Notes under the pieces: generated by a model
What the model saw: only the letters and a program-made list of their open reading frames with translations
Told to the model about the DNA's origin: nothing
Databases searched by the model: none
Assembly: GCF_015706575.1 (NCBI RefSeq)
Contig: NW_024037068.1
Coordinates: 3,004,539-3,068,538, forward strand
Direction: 5' to 3'
DNA: 64,000 nt
Origin: Patiria miniata
Lineage: Eukaryota; Echinodermata; Asteroidea; Valvatida; Asterinidae
In this document: in pieces, positions 10,971 through 23,668 of the stretch
How the letters are laid out: each line of letters opens with the position of its first letter
Position numbering within the stretch: position 1 is the first letter of the stretch
Position numbers and translations under genes: made by a program

Positions 10971-12227
10971 TCCAATTGCGGGAAATTCCATGGCCTTTTT
11001 AACTGATTTTTTTTTAAACGCATACAAAAACTTTATTTTAACGACTACACAAATCCAAACTACAGGCATCAATACAAAAATAATAAAAAAAAGATATGTT
11101 TATGTAGAAACAAAGGATCACGAAATTAGATCCCTTCCAGTACAATCAACTGTTTTGTTACAAAAATGTATCTTGAGCGGTGTGATAAATTTTAGTAAAC
11201 ATTCTATGTGCGCAAAAAAAGAAGAAGTATTATTTCGGATTTGATGGCGTCATCAGTCAAAACGGTAAGTTAATACTGATAAAGTTCGGAGAGGAAAAAT
11301 TATATATGTGAAGTTAAAATAACGTATGAAAATATATCAGAAACGTAATTGTTTGTATTAATAACACCTAACTTCCTGTTTGAAAATGTCACAGCATCAG
11401 AGATCCAAAGGTGGACATTGTAGGATATCATTATTTGGACTACAAAGATATGACACGTCCGTGCGTAGAAAAAATAGCGCCCTCTTGTGTTTAATTCGTA
11501 CCAGGCTTTCAACCTGCGCGTTGTATGCAATGAGGTGGTTGTCTTCGTTATTGCCTCTCTAATGTAGATGGCTGGACATGGTAAACATGTAATCACTTTA
11601 TTTTATGAAACGGTTTGGGACTATACTGTACATGTACTTGTATTGGGATTTTGTGTAACATAACATTCATTTTTCTGTGAACTGTGTTACATTAGGTTTT
11701 CATGAACGAGTCATTTTCACACGTGTGTTTATAATGTCTAAGCATGAGACCGTTTAATGTTCAGGGCCTTTTAATTTTATTGACAAGAAGTTGAAGTGCT
11801 TATTAACATGGAGGACTGACATAAGGTTTTTGTAATCTCTGTTATATAGTTTTACCGCCGAGGCAAGAGCAAAGTAGTTCTTGGAATAAAGACAAGAGTA
11901 CAACTTTCAACTCTACGGTCTCAACGTTTACTTCCTGTCGCGTGGTTAGCTACTGGATAGGGGGTGTGCTTGCGCACTCGGAGGCCACCTGTGAGAATCA
12001 CGTGTACAAAATACGCGCCGGAAAGCCTATTTTTCTTTGAAACCGAGGTTTTTGTTGGGCTAAAACCAATGCCTACATTGAAGTTAACCATCTGTCCATC
12101 ACCCAGAGAAATTTGCAGGTAATTATAAGGGGAGCGGTACATTTCAAATAATGATGGGTTTTTGAGGGGACCAATTTCGTTTTCTTTGTATGATGCGAGC
12201 CATGCCTTACTGTGCAACTTGCTTAAG

Positions 12228-12330
12228 TGCATGTATATTGTACATGTACATGTACACCATGTACATTGTACATTCACACGCGTAGGTGTACAGTGTACAT
12301 TTACATGTACTGTACGTACATGTACATCAT
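12228..12330. repeat. TGTACATG-rich simple sequence
   Basis: Overlapping tgtacatg / gtacattg words, palindromic by nature, fill about 100 bp. The same word is scattered throughout the window. Confidence 0.8.
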
Positions 12331-13308
12331 AATTATGATTAGTCACTGCCAGTCAGTTAGTAGTCGAAATATTGCTAGGAAGTAGGATAGATTTAGGAAC
12401 AGTCTCAGTTTGTCATATTTATTGTTTCGGTAGGCGATACAAGTTTAAAAAGCTATAGCATGCTAGTTGCAACATGTAAGTCATGTACCCATTCAAATAT
12501 ACCTTTTTTTTTTAAGCAGGGCCTTAATTAAAAACATGGAGCAAGGAAAAGTAGTAAAAAGTAATCTCGGAACAAAAACAATCATGACAATAAAGCTTAG
12601 CTAGGCCCTAGCATGCCTAGTAATAATCAGTGTTGTAGGTCTCGAGACCACTTTTTGCTGCTCTCGGTCTCGGTCTCGGAAGCTGTGGTCTCGGTCTTGG
12701 TCTCGGTCCCCTTTCCCAGCAGGCATTTTTCGTCGGTTTAACGTCTATCTGACGTCAGATTCCGACCAACTCCGACGTTGTTTTTTGGTTGCCGTCGTGG
12801 TTGTAAGTGTAAGTTTTTTAGACGTTGAAAACCTGACCAAATTCTAACGTCGGTATGTGGTCAAAATTATGACGTCAGTCTGACCATGATTAACTGCTAA
12901 TCCTGACCGAAATCTAACGTCTGTATATAGTCAAATTATGACGTCAGTCTGACCATGATTAACTGGTTACATGGACGTCGACAGGACGTCAGATTGTTGG
13001 TTGAATTTAGGTCAGAATATGGTTGAAAGTGTCAGTTATTTAGACGTCGAAAACCTGACCGAAATCTAACGTTCGAATATAGTCAAATTATGACGTCAGT
13101 CTGACCGTGATTTGACTGGTTATATGGACGTCGACAGGACGTCGCGGTTGAAGTTATTTAGACGTCGAAAAATGACCACATTATAACGTCTGAGTGAGGT
13201 CAAAATTGACGTCTATCTGACCGTCGTAATAACGTCCTTTCAATGTTCAGATTTCATGGTTGAAGTTAGGTCAGTACATGGTTGCAAATGTAATTTTTGT
13301 AGACGTTG

Positions 13309-13482
13309 AACACTGTTATTTCGGTTGTGTAAAAATCAAACGGTTATGTACTATATGAACCTAGCAACCTGTTGTGTAAACTGTTGTTTACACAACAGTG
13401 TAAAAATATTACACAACTTGTTCATTTTTTTTCACAACTGGTTGGCTAGGTTCACATAGTACACAACCGAAATAACAGTGTT
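13309..13482. mobile_element. 174-bp foldback MITE in CCCAGCAGGCA copy 1
   Basis: The two ends are inverted AACACTGTTATTTCGGTTG, and the whole can fold back on itself, with an inner palindrome around ctgttgtttacacaacag. It interrupts the gacgtt subrepeat pattern, so it arrived after the surrounding element. Confidence 0.85.
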
Positions 13483-13754
13483 AAGTTTTCTAACTTTAGT
13501 TAATAGTCAAAATAGTGGCGTCAGTCTGACAGGTTTAAACAATGGCAATTAGACGCTTCAAATGTTCAATGTTGATGGGCCGATCAATTTTGACATCAGA
13601 TTTCATTACCACAGTTCAACTTAATTTGGACATGAAATAAAAAAAAATAGACGTCGGTTTGAGCCGTTGAATCAAACACTGAATCACAACCAACACAGAC
13701 ATGATCTCTAATCTCTTTTGTGAATATTTGTGCAGGTATAGAAGACATCAGGCG

Positions 13755-15025
13755 GTCGATGTTGATCCTGATGGTGCATGGTGCCACGTAAAGTAGGGCT
13801 TAGGTAGTGTATTCGTCTCCCTCAACTGACCAAAGCAGAGAGCTGGAAAAGGGAAAAAAATGAACAACAATGTCAATTTTCTTGAATACCAACACATTTT
13901 TAAAATAATGATGACTCGTAAATAATTAAAACAAAAGTTTAATTTTCAGAAATCCGAAATAAGTATTAAAAATAGTTCTTATGAAGAAGACAAGTCGAAG
14001 CATAGGCCTATTTTAAGTCTAATGGGCAATTTCATGCGATTCTAAGAAACGAATATTACTGAAATTAATTAATGAAAAATTTAAAATTGCAAGCACCGTA
14101 ACTTTCTTAATAATTATAAAAAATAATTAACATTTATTTAGCACCTCACACGCCGTGGTATTAACAAAACATGACATAGAGTACACAACAAAAGAAAAGT
14201 GGCATAATGTATCGTCATACGTGATTCCCAAACTCTGAACACTTTTAAAACTAGATTGAAAACGTATCTGTATCAAAATATCTGTAAAAAATAAGTTAGT
14301 ATAAGTTAATAAGTAAGTTGAGTTAGGCCGGATGCGGAATATGTTGCGGTGCAGTTAAATTCACAAGAAATTGAATATTCTAAATCTTCAATCAACCCAG
14401 TACGTGTGGGAAACTCGTCTCATGTTGAGATATACTTTAAAATGACCTCATTTTTCCTAGGCCTAAATACAGATTGGACATGATGATGGAAAGCGGGCAG
14501 AACATGCATGACTGCTGATTAGTTAGGATTTTCTACTTCTTCAATGTTTAAATAAAGGGCACCGTTAACAGTGTAACTTTGTTTTTAAAATAAGAAATGA
14601 CAATAGCATCCAACATGTCTAGTCTAACATTAACAACTTTCTACAGTGAAGTTAAGGTCCTTTCCATGGAATTTTAATGTTACAACTGACATGACTGATA
14701 GGGAACATAATATAGATATAATAGAGATACAATTTCCAAACTTTTGACCTTCAAAGAAATTGCAAATCTCTAACTCGGAAACATTCACGTTTGAAACTTA
14801 CCATTTTCAGACATTGCAAAATCAGATCATCTTGATTGCGGTTCAATCGAAATCTTGAAGTGTGCTTGTCCTATACATATTGATGTCGTATCTTGACTTG
14901 AAGTTAAGATCGGGGGTGGGAACATCTCCAAAGTTAACAGTACTCCATCGCAGAACCAGATCTTGACAATATTGTTGAAAGGTGCACAAAACTTGTTCAC
15001 TTTGGGCCAATATGTCTCTTCCCAA
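13755..15025 (-). pseudogene. Decayed two-exon reading frame inside CCCAGCAGGCA copy 1
   Basis: A GTAAGT donor at 14801 and a ttttccag acceptor at 13843 on the minus strand are in the same places as in copy 2 (25402 and 24659). Here the upstream exon has ATG TCT GAA AAT G before the donor, and the second exon would add a short tail. Relative to copy 2 the frame has several length differences, so the two predicted proteins agree poorly. I recognise no domain. The conserved part is the splice arrangement. Confidence 0.4.
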
Positions 15026-17538
15026 AGCTGCTTCAGTTGTGACTGTTGTTTTAACGGATATTCAAACTGGCCAGAGTCGTACAGTAGTGGAGTTCGTTGG
15101 AATGCAAGAGGTCACACACAGGGCATACATATGCTTACGTGTAATACGTTTGGGCTATACGGTTTTCGCGCGCGCGGCACTTGGCTCTGGGCCAAGACAA
15201 TTATAATTGGCGCGCGCCGCAGCTAAGTGAAAAAGTCGTCAAAACGGGCGATATATTTTGGTTTAAACAATGATGTTAACGACCGGACATCAATAATTTC
15301 GTTTGGGAATTACGACGTTGCACATGCATTCTTTAATGACTTTTTAAATTTTATTAAGTGAAAAACGGACGTTATATTTTGGTCGAAACCATGACACACT
15401 ATCGACGTAATGTAAATAACCAACAGCCGACCACAATTCAACGTCATTTTTGAGTTGCTGAAAAGACCGTCAGAAAACGGACGTTATATTTTGGGTAAAA
15501 CCATGACATAACGATATTGTAACCATCCACTGACCAGAAATCAACGTCGTTAATTGATTCGTTGAAATGACGTTAGAAAACAGACGTAATATCATGGTTG
15601 AAAACATGACCTAATAACGACGTCAAATATTATAACCAGCAGCCGACCACAATTCAACGTCGCTTTTTAAGATGTTGAAATGACGTCAGATAATGGACGT
15701 TGTGTTTTGGTTTAAAGCATGACATAAGTACGACGTCAGTTATTATAACCAACAGCCAACCACAATACAACGTCGATTTTGAGTCATTTGAACGACGTTA
15801 GAAAACGGACGTTATATTTTGGGTAAAAGCATGACATAATAACGACGTTATGTAAAATAACCAGCAGCCGACCACAATACAACGTCATTTTTGAGTCGCT
15901 GAAAAGACGTCAGAGAACGGGACGTTATATTTTAGGTAAAGCCGTGACTTAATAATGACGTTAAATATTTTAACCATTAAACGACCAGAAGTCAACGTCG
16001 TTATTTGATTCGTTGACACGACGTTAGAAAACGGACGTAAAATCATGGTTAAAAACATGACCAAATAACGACGTCATATATTATAACCAGCAGCCGACCA
16101 TAATTCAACGTCACATTTTGAGTCGTTGAAAAAACGTCAAAAACGGACGCTGCATTTTAGTTAAAAGCATGACATAAGTACAACGTCGGATATTATAACC
16201 AACTGCCAACCACAATTCAACGTCGTTTTTTGGGTTGTTGAAACGACGTTAGAAAGCAAACGTCATATCTTGGTTGAAAACATGACAGAATTGCGACGTC
16301 GCGAAAGGAAACACAAAAATAACAATAATAAAACGTTGTTTTTCAGGCCGTTGTAAAGACGTTGACAAAACAACGTCATACCATGGTTGAAATTACGTTT
16401 GGTAATATTCCCGACCAAATTCCAACTACATTTCGACGTTGTTGTTATGTAAAATTCTGACGTTAAATTGTCGACACTAAAGCAACGTCCAGCAGACGTT
16501 ATAATGACAACGTCGTCTTTTGGTCGACTAAAACAACGTTACTTTTCGGTTATGTATGGTTGATCCGACGTTGCGACCATAATACAACCATTATACAACG
16601 TCAGTCTGACGGTCGGTGCCTGCTGGGTTGGTCTCGATATTTTGGCTGGTCTCGGGTCGAGACCAGCAATATGTAGCTTTTACAGCTCGATCGATTACAT
16701 TTTGTTCACTTCGTTCAGTACAATATTGATAGTTAGAACATTTGCTAGCCCGTACATCAAGCTTGTTATATATCGCGGTCGGTTTGGACTCGACTGCACG
16801 TTGGAAAGTCTCCAAAGTACATGTAAAGCTGCAGCAATACCAGTCACTGAACGATTTGGAACAAGTTCGGCATTTATCTGTTGAGTCGGGCACATAAAGC
16901 AAAGAATAAACTTGTAACAATTTATGCAATAAGGGTCAACCATTTTCGGGGATTGTGTAGTTTAGCCCACCCCTGTGGGCGTAATCACTTGCATTTTGTA
17001 TTCTGATAATAAATGAGGTGCTTCAAATTAGTTATATTTTCGACCCCACACAATGATTCTTTTTAATTTGGGACAGTATTTTGAAGAAAAAGTAAATATT
17101 TCTACCTGATTTTCCAGCACTGAACTCACACACTCTTACCAGTTACCACTCACTGTTGCCACGAGAGTGTATGATGAGACCCCATTTTCTGGCTGCTCAG
17201 TTTGAAGTACCCCATTATTCCTCAAAAATTAAAATCCTGTTCAGAAAAAAATTAAAAATCCATATCTGGCACATTCTGGCTACCACCTCGCAACTTGTGG
17301 GTCTACATGTACAAGTCCACATGCTATGACAGAAATTTAAAAATTGATTCAACATTTTTTAGCTCCCATTTTTTAAAATCAAGTACACAAGTCTTGTTAG
17401 AAGTTAGGTCCTATATTTATTTTAGGAAAAAAGAGGCACAATGTAAAATTAAAATTGCATCTTTAAATATCCGTTAGAAGTCATAGCTGAAACCAAGGGG
17501 TGACTGTTGAGTTTAGGATCCGAGTTCCTATGTTAAGG

Positions 17539-17638
17539 AGAATACACGAGAAAGTGTGGATTCGTAATTTAAGAATTCACGAGGCGCGAAGCGCCGAGTG
17601 AATTCGTAAATTAAGAATCCACACTTGCGAGTGTATTC
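17539..17638. repeat. 100-bp hairpin with 45-bp arms
   Basis: Arms starting gaatacacgagaaagtgtgg and ending ccacacttgcgagtgtattc pair around a gcgcgaagcgc loop. The gtgtggattcg word recurs inverted at 18110-18215 inside the adjoining TTAA element, so the two probably share a history. Confidence 0.85.
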
Positions 17639-17648
17639 TTCGACTTAA

Positions 17649-18240
17649 ACCATTGGCGTCAACAGAAGTATTGGAAAGAATGCTGCAACCTGACGCCACT
17701 TTTTGCTTCATATATCATCTCAATGAAGGTCATTCGTTGCAAAAATGATAAGACATGAATCTGTGACTGAGAAATGTTTCAAATTTTGTTAGTAAATACT
17801 TGAAATGACTCTCCATAGACTTCGTACACAAGCGTGGAAGTGGCGTCAGGTTGCAACATTTGTCCCTGGCATGTTTAGCACGTGTATCGCCACACCCGTA
17901 CAACCAAGCCATTTTGTGTGTATAGGCTCCTTACGACAAAATGGATAATTCAGACGACGATTTCTTTCTGATTTAAAGTAGTTTTTGCAGTGACAGCGGA
18001 GAATCTGACAGTGAAGATGCATTGGTAATTTTCGGAAAACAAATTTTCACGCAGACGGTCCTATTCAGGCTCATTATGGGGAACAATAATTGTCCGACAT
18101 GTTCAAAGTGTGGATTCGTAATTCCGAATCCACACTTTACGACAGATTCTTCGTTCCGAATCCACACTTTGTGACCGGTGTAAGAGATTCGTAGATCCGA
18201 ATCCACACTTTTAACAATAGTGTGACGTCATAGCAATGGT
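17649..18240. mobile_element. TTAA-flanked TIR element, 592 bp
   Basis: Flanked by TTAA (17645-17648, 18241-18244) with short inverted ACCATTG ends followed by a gcgtca/tgacgtca word. A TTAA target is typical of piggyBac and Kolobok elements. No transposase is present, so it is non-autonomous. It lies in the right half of the hAT element. Confidence 0.6.
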
Positions 18241-18610
18241 TTAAAACAGATGAAACATCTACCTTTAACTTTTACCTTTGTCAAGACTGGGTGCAGCCCA
18301 TATTTCTTAAGTATAAATACTTTTTGCTCAAGTAACATGTCATGTATCAATTTGTCAACACTGCCACTGGTCAAAATTTTGGTCTGTAATCTTTGTGAAT
18401 AGAAAGGTTACAAGTTTCAACTTTAATAACGTGTCTTGTTTTTTATTTCGACTATTGTTATTTATTATCAGCGGTCTCGGTCTCGGTCTCGGTCTCGGAC
18501 CATATTGGTCTCGGTCTCGGTCCGCCTTGACGGGGCTGGTCTCGGTCTCGAATCTTCAGGTCTCGGTCTTGGTCTCGGTCTCGGACTATCCGGTCTCGAC
18601 TACAACACTG

Positions 18611-20629
18611 GTAATAATTAGTCGGCCTAGACCCTAACAAAGTAACATAAGCTAAAAAAAAAATGAAATGAAACTTGGCCAAAAAGTTATACTAATACTT
18701 CTTATTCCTCCATAATATTATAGTACTATTTAAGCTTAGCACATTCTTAGTTCCACAAACTTTGATCTAAAGATACATCCCTGCCGTTCCTTCTTGCACA
18801 TGTCGTGTGCTATGTATTTGTATGCCTACGTAATGCATGTGTCATGTGGTAATTAAAATAAAATGCATACCCTAAAATTTTTAGTTTACGCATGGAGGTT
18901 GGCCTTATTGTTTACGTCATCATCAGGTTTGCACAGACGTACAAAAGGCCTATTTACAGTTTACGTACAATTTACACATATTAATTCAGGCCTATACAAT
19001 ACTTCAAGGGTATTTATTTAGCCACATAGGCCATAATCTAAATCATAATCACTTCATTTAGGACTGGTGGTTAATTATTAACATACACATTTTGGAAAAC
19101 TTGGATTAAATTCCAGTAATAAGTTTGCATTTTCAAAACTGGATAATCAAAATAAACCTACGAACAAATTCAGCCCTCCATTTTTGTGTCACACTGAAAA
19201 GGAAAATAAGTGGAACATCTTCCATGGTGCTGCAAAGAGACCATGGTCTCCAGTGATAGTGCCTTAGTGGTCTTTATCATACATTGTAAAGTCTGCTCAC
19301 TACTTGACCGACTGTAGAGTTGAGCGCATTGAAAATAAAATCTCACAGGCCACTTTTTGGGGGTATGAAGGTGGGCGGCATGGTACCTTCCAGTGAAATT
19401 GGATATTATAATACTTAATAATTATTCGGTTGGAAAAAACTAGGATAACTGGAGTTTGAAATCTCTGATTTTGTTCGAACACATACTACATGTATTCTGA
19501 TAATGGAAAATACGATAAACTTTACGTTTTACCCAACGGCGTATTTTCACTTTTCGTCGAGTGGTTGCTTTACAATGACCAGATTCGTATGATTCGTGAA
19601 TTGGACTTGAGTCCGACTCTTGACCCTGCGGACCCGGACTCGACCTGCACGACTTGGGACTCGACCAAAAATACCATTTAAATCGCCCTTTTTTCAACAA
19701 TATAAATGTAACGCAGGCGCACATTGTCAAACTGTAGTAGACTTACCTTTGACCTTGGTTTCATAATTTATTCATTTAGTCTGTAGACGTCACCTAGCGA
19801 TGCACTGTTTATCGGAGTGCGCGCCCAAAATGTATATACTTTCCAGGTCACTTTAAGTGTGTCATGCAATCTGTACATGTACAACGTGTTCACGTGTGCG
19901 GGTTTAGGCACACGGTGCGGTGTTAACTACAACGGCTCGTATTTAGCTTCGCCAGACATTGTTGTTTTTGTGAAGACATTTTGTCGATGTCAACATGACT
20001 TAATGTACATGTAGTTACCGATTTGTAGCTGCAGTTCTGCCGCTGGATAGCCGGTTATCTCGGCAGAGTCGTAAGTCCATATAAGTTTATAAGTCTGATT
20101 GTTTTAGTCTAATTTCTTGCCAAATTGTGGACAGTTTTAATGATGTGCTTTGTATCGCTGGGTTATGTACGTTGCATTGTATCCTTGATTTATTGTATCA
20201 CGGACACTTCAGAATTTATGTCAAAAACATTTTATTGATTTATACACAGATTAAACGGCAAGTCAACACCCCAATTGGTGACAGGCATATTTGTGTCATG
20301 TGTCATCTGTCATATTTGGGTGCGTCGATGACCACAGAGGGCTATTTCGTCAGCAGTCCCGCAGAAGCTGCAACAATAAATTTGTATTAAGAAGACGTTT
20401 CTTTCGTAAGGAAGCCATACATTTTTGGGGGGACGGAAGAAACGCATCTACGTGTACATGAACATGTAAGTACTGTATATACACAGCATGTGCGGCTGTC
20501 ATGTTTCTCAACCTGCATGATTGGGGACTCTGATTCGAACTCGAGAGAGGTGACTCGGACTCAAACAGTTTATTTTTCGATCTTACGGGACTTGATTGTA
20601 CATTTTTGAATTTCAGGGGTAGTGCTAAG
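18611..20629. other. Gene-free stretch between the hAT element and the DDE-like remnant
   Basis: Only gactcg/gagtcc-rich patches (19598-19670, 20525-20565) and AT-rich sequence were seen. No exon with paired splice sites and no bounded element was recognised. Confidence 0.5.
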
Positions 20630-22390
20630 GTGATGTCACCTGCACCGTTGTGGCAAGCCGTTCGAGGCTACGATGGGGTGAATGGTCACTTCTTTCTTCA
20701 CCCAATGAGCAGACTTGATTTCATCCTGATATTTGGCCGACAAATTTCTACCAAAATCTGTTATCAACATCATCAAACCAGGGACAACTTCATTTCTTAC
20801 TGCTTCTTTCAGAACTTTCTCAACTTGGAAGGACTGCACCCAGCTGTGAAGAGATGGGCCAACATATGACTTCAAAACTGTTGGAGAAACATTGTCATTT
20901 GTTAGATCTTCGATAAGATCCGTAGCTGTCTCTTGTTTGTGTGTCAGAGCCCTTCTCGTGGCCTCAACATCAACAATTTTGGCATTTTGCTTCTTGGAGA
21001 AAGTTACCTTTTCACGTTCCCATTTCAACCAGGTTACGTCCGAGGCTCCAAAAGCTTCAACGAAACCATCATAAAAGTCTAGGATTGTGCCTTCCAGATT
21101 TCCACATGCTGAGCAGCTGCCTTGGATGCATTTGGCTCATAAAATCTGTTAGCATGGGATTATTCACACATCAGCATCTCCATGTACTCTGTCTCATCAT
21201 TGGGCCTTCTCCAATTCAACAGATGACCTTTATCCTGTAAATTTTGGACAAGAACATTGATCTTATTGTTTACGACCCAGAGCTTTTCTTTCACATGGAC
21301 ACAGTGAACACACAAACATGCTATGTGTCTTGAATGTGACAGCGACTTGACGTTCTTAGGTTTCAGTTCATATAACTTAGTAAATCCAAGCTTTGATGTT
21401 CGATTTTCTGATTTCCAAGTTGAGTTATTAAAGCTATCATGAAGCTCTTCTCCATGATAAAAGTAGGTGTACCGCTTTCCACGAGTTTCTTGTCTGGTCT
21501 TGTTTGACTGACTTGTGGTGAACGATAAAATGCTTCAACCTCATTCTTAAGGTGTAGCAAAACTGCATCTTTGCGCTGCTTCCGACAAATTGTTATTAGT
21601 CTGTTGCGTTTTGGAGGGTTCGTATTTGTTGTTTGTATCCTCTTTCTTCTCCGATGAAAGTTGAGATATTTTGCTGCATAATTCCAGGTAATACAGCGCT
21701 TGTCATGCCTGTATTTGTAATTCCTCTTTACGATCCTGGCCACAGATCGTGAGATTCTTGCTCTTACAATGCGGGATGGTGTACTGCTGTCTCTTCGTAC
21801 TGCATTTGCTGTCTGCTGAGTTTCATTTGCAAGCTGTGCCAGTAAGTGTTGTCTTTTCCTTGATGCTCTATGCAGTATTCCCCTTTAACGTGAGATTGTT
21901 CTCTTCCTTGGAGTGGAAATGTCAAATAGTGACTGCAGGACATCAGCATACTAGTGAGGACTGCCTGGCATTGAGGATTGCGCATTGTTGGCCTTTTTTG
22001 TCGCTGCACTCCTACCTGCATATCCAGACGAACATGAGCTTGGAGTGGAAGTAATTAGTGGCTGTGATACACGAACTGGAGAGAGGTCCGTTGCCGATCT
22101 TTGATTTTTAAGTCATGCTTCTTTTGTCTTAAGAGATGTGCCCGTCTCTGATGCATATAGTCCATCATGTATTCTTTTCTTGATTTTCGTTTACCATCAT
22201 TACCTGTTTGTTGGTCTTCTTGGCTTGCTTGAGGCTCTCTCCGAGTCGGGCTCTAAATGAACGAACACGAGCTGCTACCTGTCCCTGATTTTCTTTCATT
22301 TGTGCCTTCCCGCTCTGCTTTTGTCCTTTTTCATTTGGTGGTATTGCGTCTTGACGGATATTCTATCTTTCTCTTTCAGCTCTTCATACC
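20630..22390 (-). pseudogene. Decayed DDE-transposase-like gene
   Basis: Frames on the minus strand read in order as one protein family. First comes a basic N-terminal part (KEKDRISVK, 22.3 kb), then KNEVEAFYRSPQVSQTRPDK with a following GTPT segment (about 21.5 kb). Next is a Cys/His segment (LKPKNVKS ... ACLCVHCVHV, about 21.3 kb), and last LMMLITDFGRNLSAKYQDE followed by IKSAHWVKKEVTIHPIV (about 20.7 kb). I recall the pattern FYxxxDVSxxxPGKKD ... CVCxxH ... DFAENYxxxxQDExQxxHW from transposase-like proteins widespread in cnidarians, fish and echinoderms; the Asp of DFG would be catalytic. Reading frame changes and in-frame stops show it is not intact. The family name is not certain. No TIRs were identified around it. 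Confidence 0.6.
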
Positions 22391-23668
22391 TAATAATAAT
22401 TAACATTAATATGCGTGAAAATCTGCCTAAATATTATACAAATTAAGAAAACAATTAGTAAACATAATTATACATGTTCCTACCACTCTGGATTTTTGTT
22501 CTTAATTTTATGTCGCCAAATTGTAGATCTTGAAGGCTGTGCTACATCAACATCAACTTACATGTTTGACTCAAGCATCTTCACCACAAGGCGTTTGCTT
22601 TTGCTCTGCACTTTAACCATGTTTCATTACTTCTAAGTTCATTACCATGTGCTAATCCCTTTGGAGAATTACATTAACCTGCCACTACTACAATGTATAC
22701 ATTTTTGAAGTGAGCTTTTAACATGCTCAAGAGTTAATCAGATCCTGCTAAGTGATATATTGTATGCAGCGTGGCCACTGCTTGAAAAATTTTTCAAGAT
22801 CTTGAAAAATTTAGACCCAACTTGAAAACTTGAAAAAAAAAAATGAAAAAGCACGAAATCTTGAAAATTTTCAAAAAGTACAAAACCACATGTTTTTTTT
22901 TTTAGAAACTTTGACTTTTTCCACTGAAAACCCGAGCTTTTTAGCGACTTTTAGTTTTACTTTTAATTTTTTTTTTGGCATTGCCGCGCTATACTTACGG
23001 TCAGACCCTGTAGTGTATGTAAGCTTAGGCTAGGCACTGCATGACGCGCGCTTTATACATGTGCCTCAGTGTGGTCGCTAGGCTATGCGTATAGTGCCCC
23101 GATTGCCAGCGTCAATTATGTGTGTAAACATATGCAGTACAAATGTGCAAGTCAACTGGCGCCAGTTTAATTAAGCTACTCGAGTTAAGTTCTATTAAAA
23201 AGTGCAGTGAAAGAGGAATACAGTCTCAGAAAGTTTATTGCCCTGAAGGGAAAATACGGTGAGTTGCCCAAGATATGAACTGCATTGTTGTACATTATGT
23301 ACCTTGTATTATTTAACCTGAATTTTATTCTGATACAGGCTTTTTCGGAATGGGCGAATTAAGTTTGTGTATCAATGAGTGGGTCACAATTACTAGGCCT
23401 ACATATCATGTACGAGGCCTTAAGTTATAGGCATGTCATAACGCGTACTATGCTGCATCACAGTGCATGGCCCATGTGCCTCCACTCCAGTGTAGGCCTA
23501 ATTTGTTTGTTATCATATGGATGGGGGTTGACTTGAAGTATTTGATGCTGAGTGTTGTGAAACGGTTCATGGTTATTTAACACAAAAAGTAAAAGAAAGC
23601 ATTGCTGAGTTAGTTGGCAGGCCTACCTCCATGACCTCAGTCATATGCATTAGCCTTAGGCTAAACAT
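22391..23668. other. No gene seen; partial hAT-like repeat inside
   Basis: Contains the truncated repeat at 22766-23055. The rest is AT-rich single-copy-looking sequence with several taggcctac words and no supported exon. Confidence 0.5.
22766..23055. repeat. Truncated copy of the 51.8-kb hAT-like MITE
   Basis: From CAGCGTGGCCACTGC the sequence follows the element at 51761-52368 closely (cttgaaaaatttt words, then a cttacggtcagaccctg block) for about 290 bp, then diverges. No right end is present here. Confidence 0.75.

Larger units (their letters stand above)
10501..12619. other. Intergenic region upstream of the Ig gene
   Basis: Contains a microsatellite (10893-10970) and a TGTACATG-rich patch (12228-12330). 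No coding exon is convincing; short open frames show no domain, signal or paired splice sites. The promoter of the Ig gene should lie in the first few hundred bases but no core element stands out. Confidence 0.5.
12715..16627. mobile_element. CCCAGCAGGCA-TIR element, copy 1 (3.9 kb)
   Basis: Inverted CCCAGCAGGCA ends enclose two long arms (about 0.9 and 1.4 kb) packed with gacgtc/gacgtt-bearing subrepeats of roughly 90-110 bp, and a core of about 1.5 kb (13640-15230) with few of them. The core matches the core of a second copy at 23669 onward. TT flanks both ends, but I cannot fix the target duplication or the superfamily. It is inserted in the ggtctc run at the left end of the hAT element and is younger than it. 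A 174-bp foldback is inserted in its left arm. Confidence 0.85.
12628..18610. mobile_element. hAT-type transposon, 6.0 kb with nested insertions, perfect 8-bp TSD
   Basis: The left end CAGTGTTGTAGGTCTCGAGACC and the right end (reverse complement CAGTGTTGTAGTCGAGACC) are short TIRs of the hAT kind. They are flanked by identical GTAATAAT (12620-12627 and 18611-18618). Runs of ggtctc hexamers sit just inside both ends (12640-12710, 18473-18600). Without the nested 3.9-kb element (12715-16627) and TTAA element (17649-18240) about 1.5 kb of original body is left. It has no readable hAT transposase, so the copy is non-autonomous or decayed. Confidence 0.9.

Noticed and set aside
15012-15206. Plus-strand frame beginning MHKTCSLW (74 codons)
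   Set aside because: It lies in the GC-rich end of the CCCAGCAGGCA core, and the equivalent frame in copy 2 is closed.
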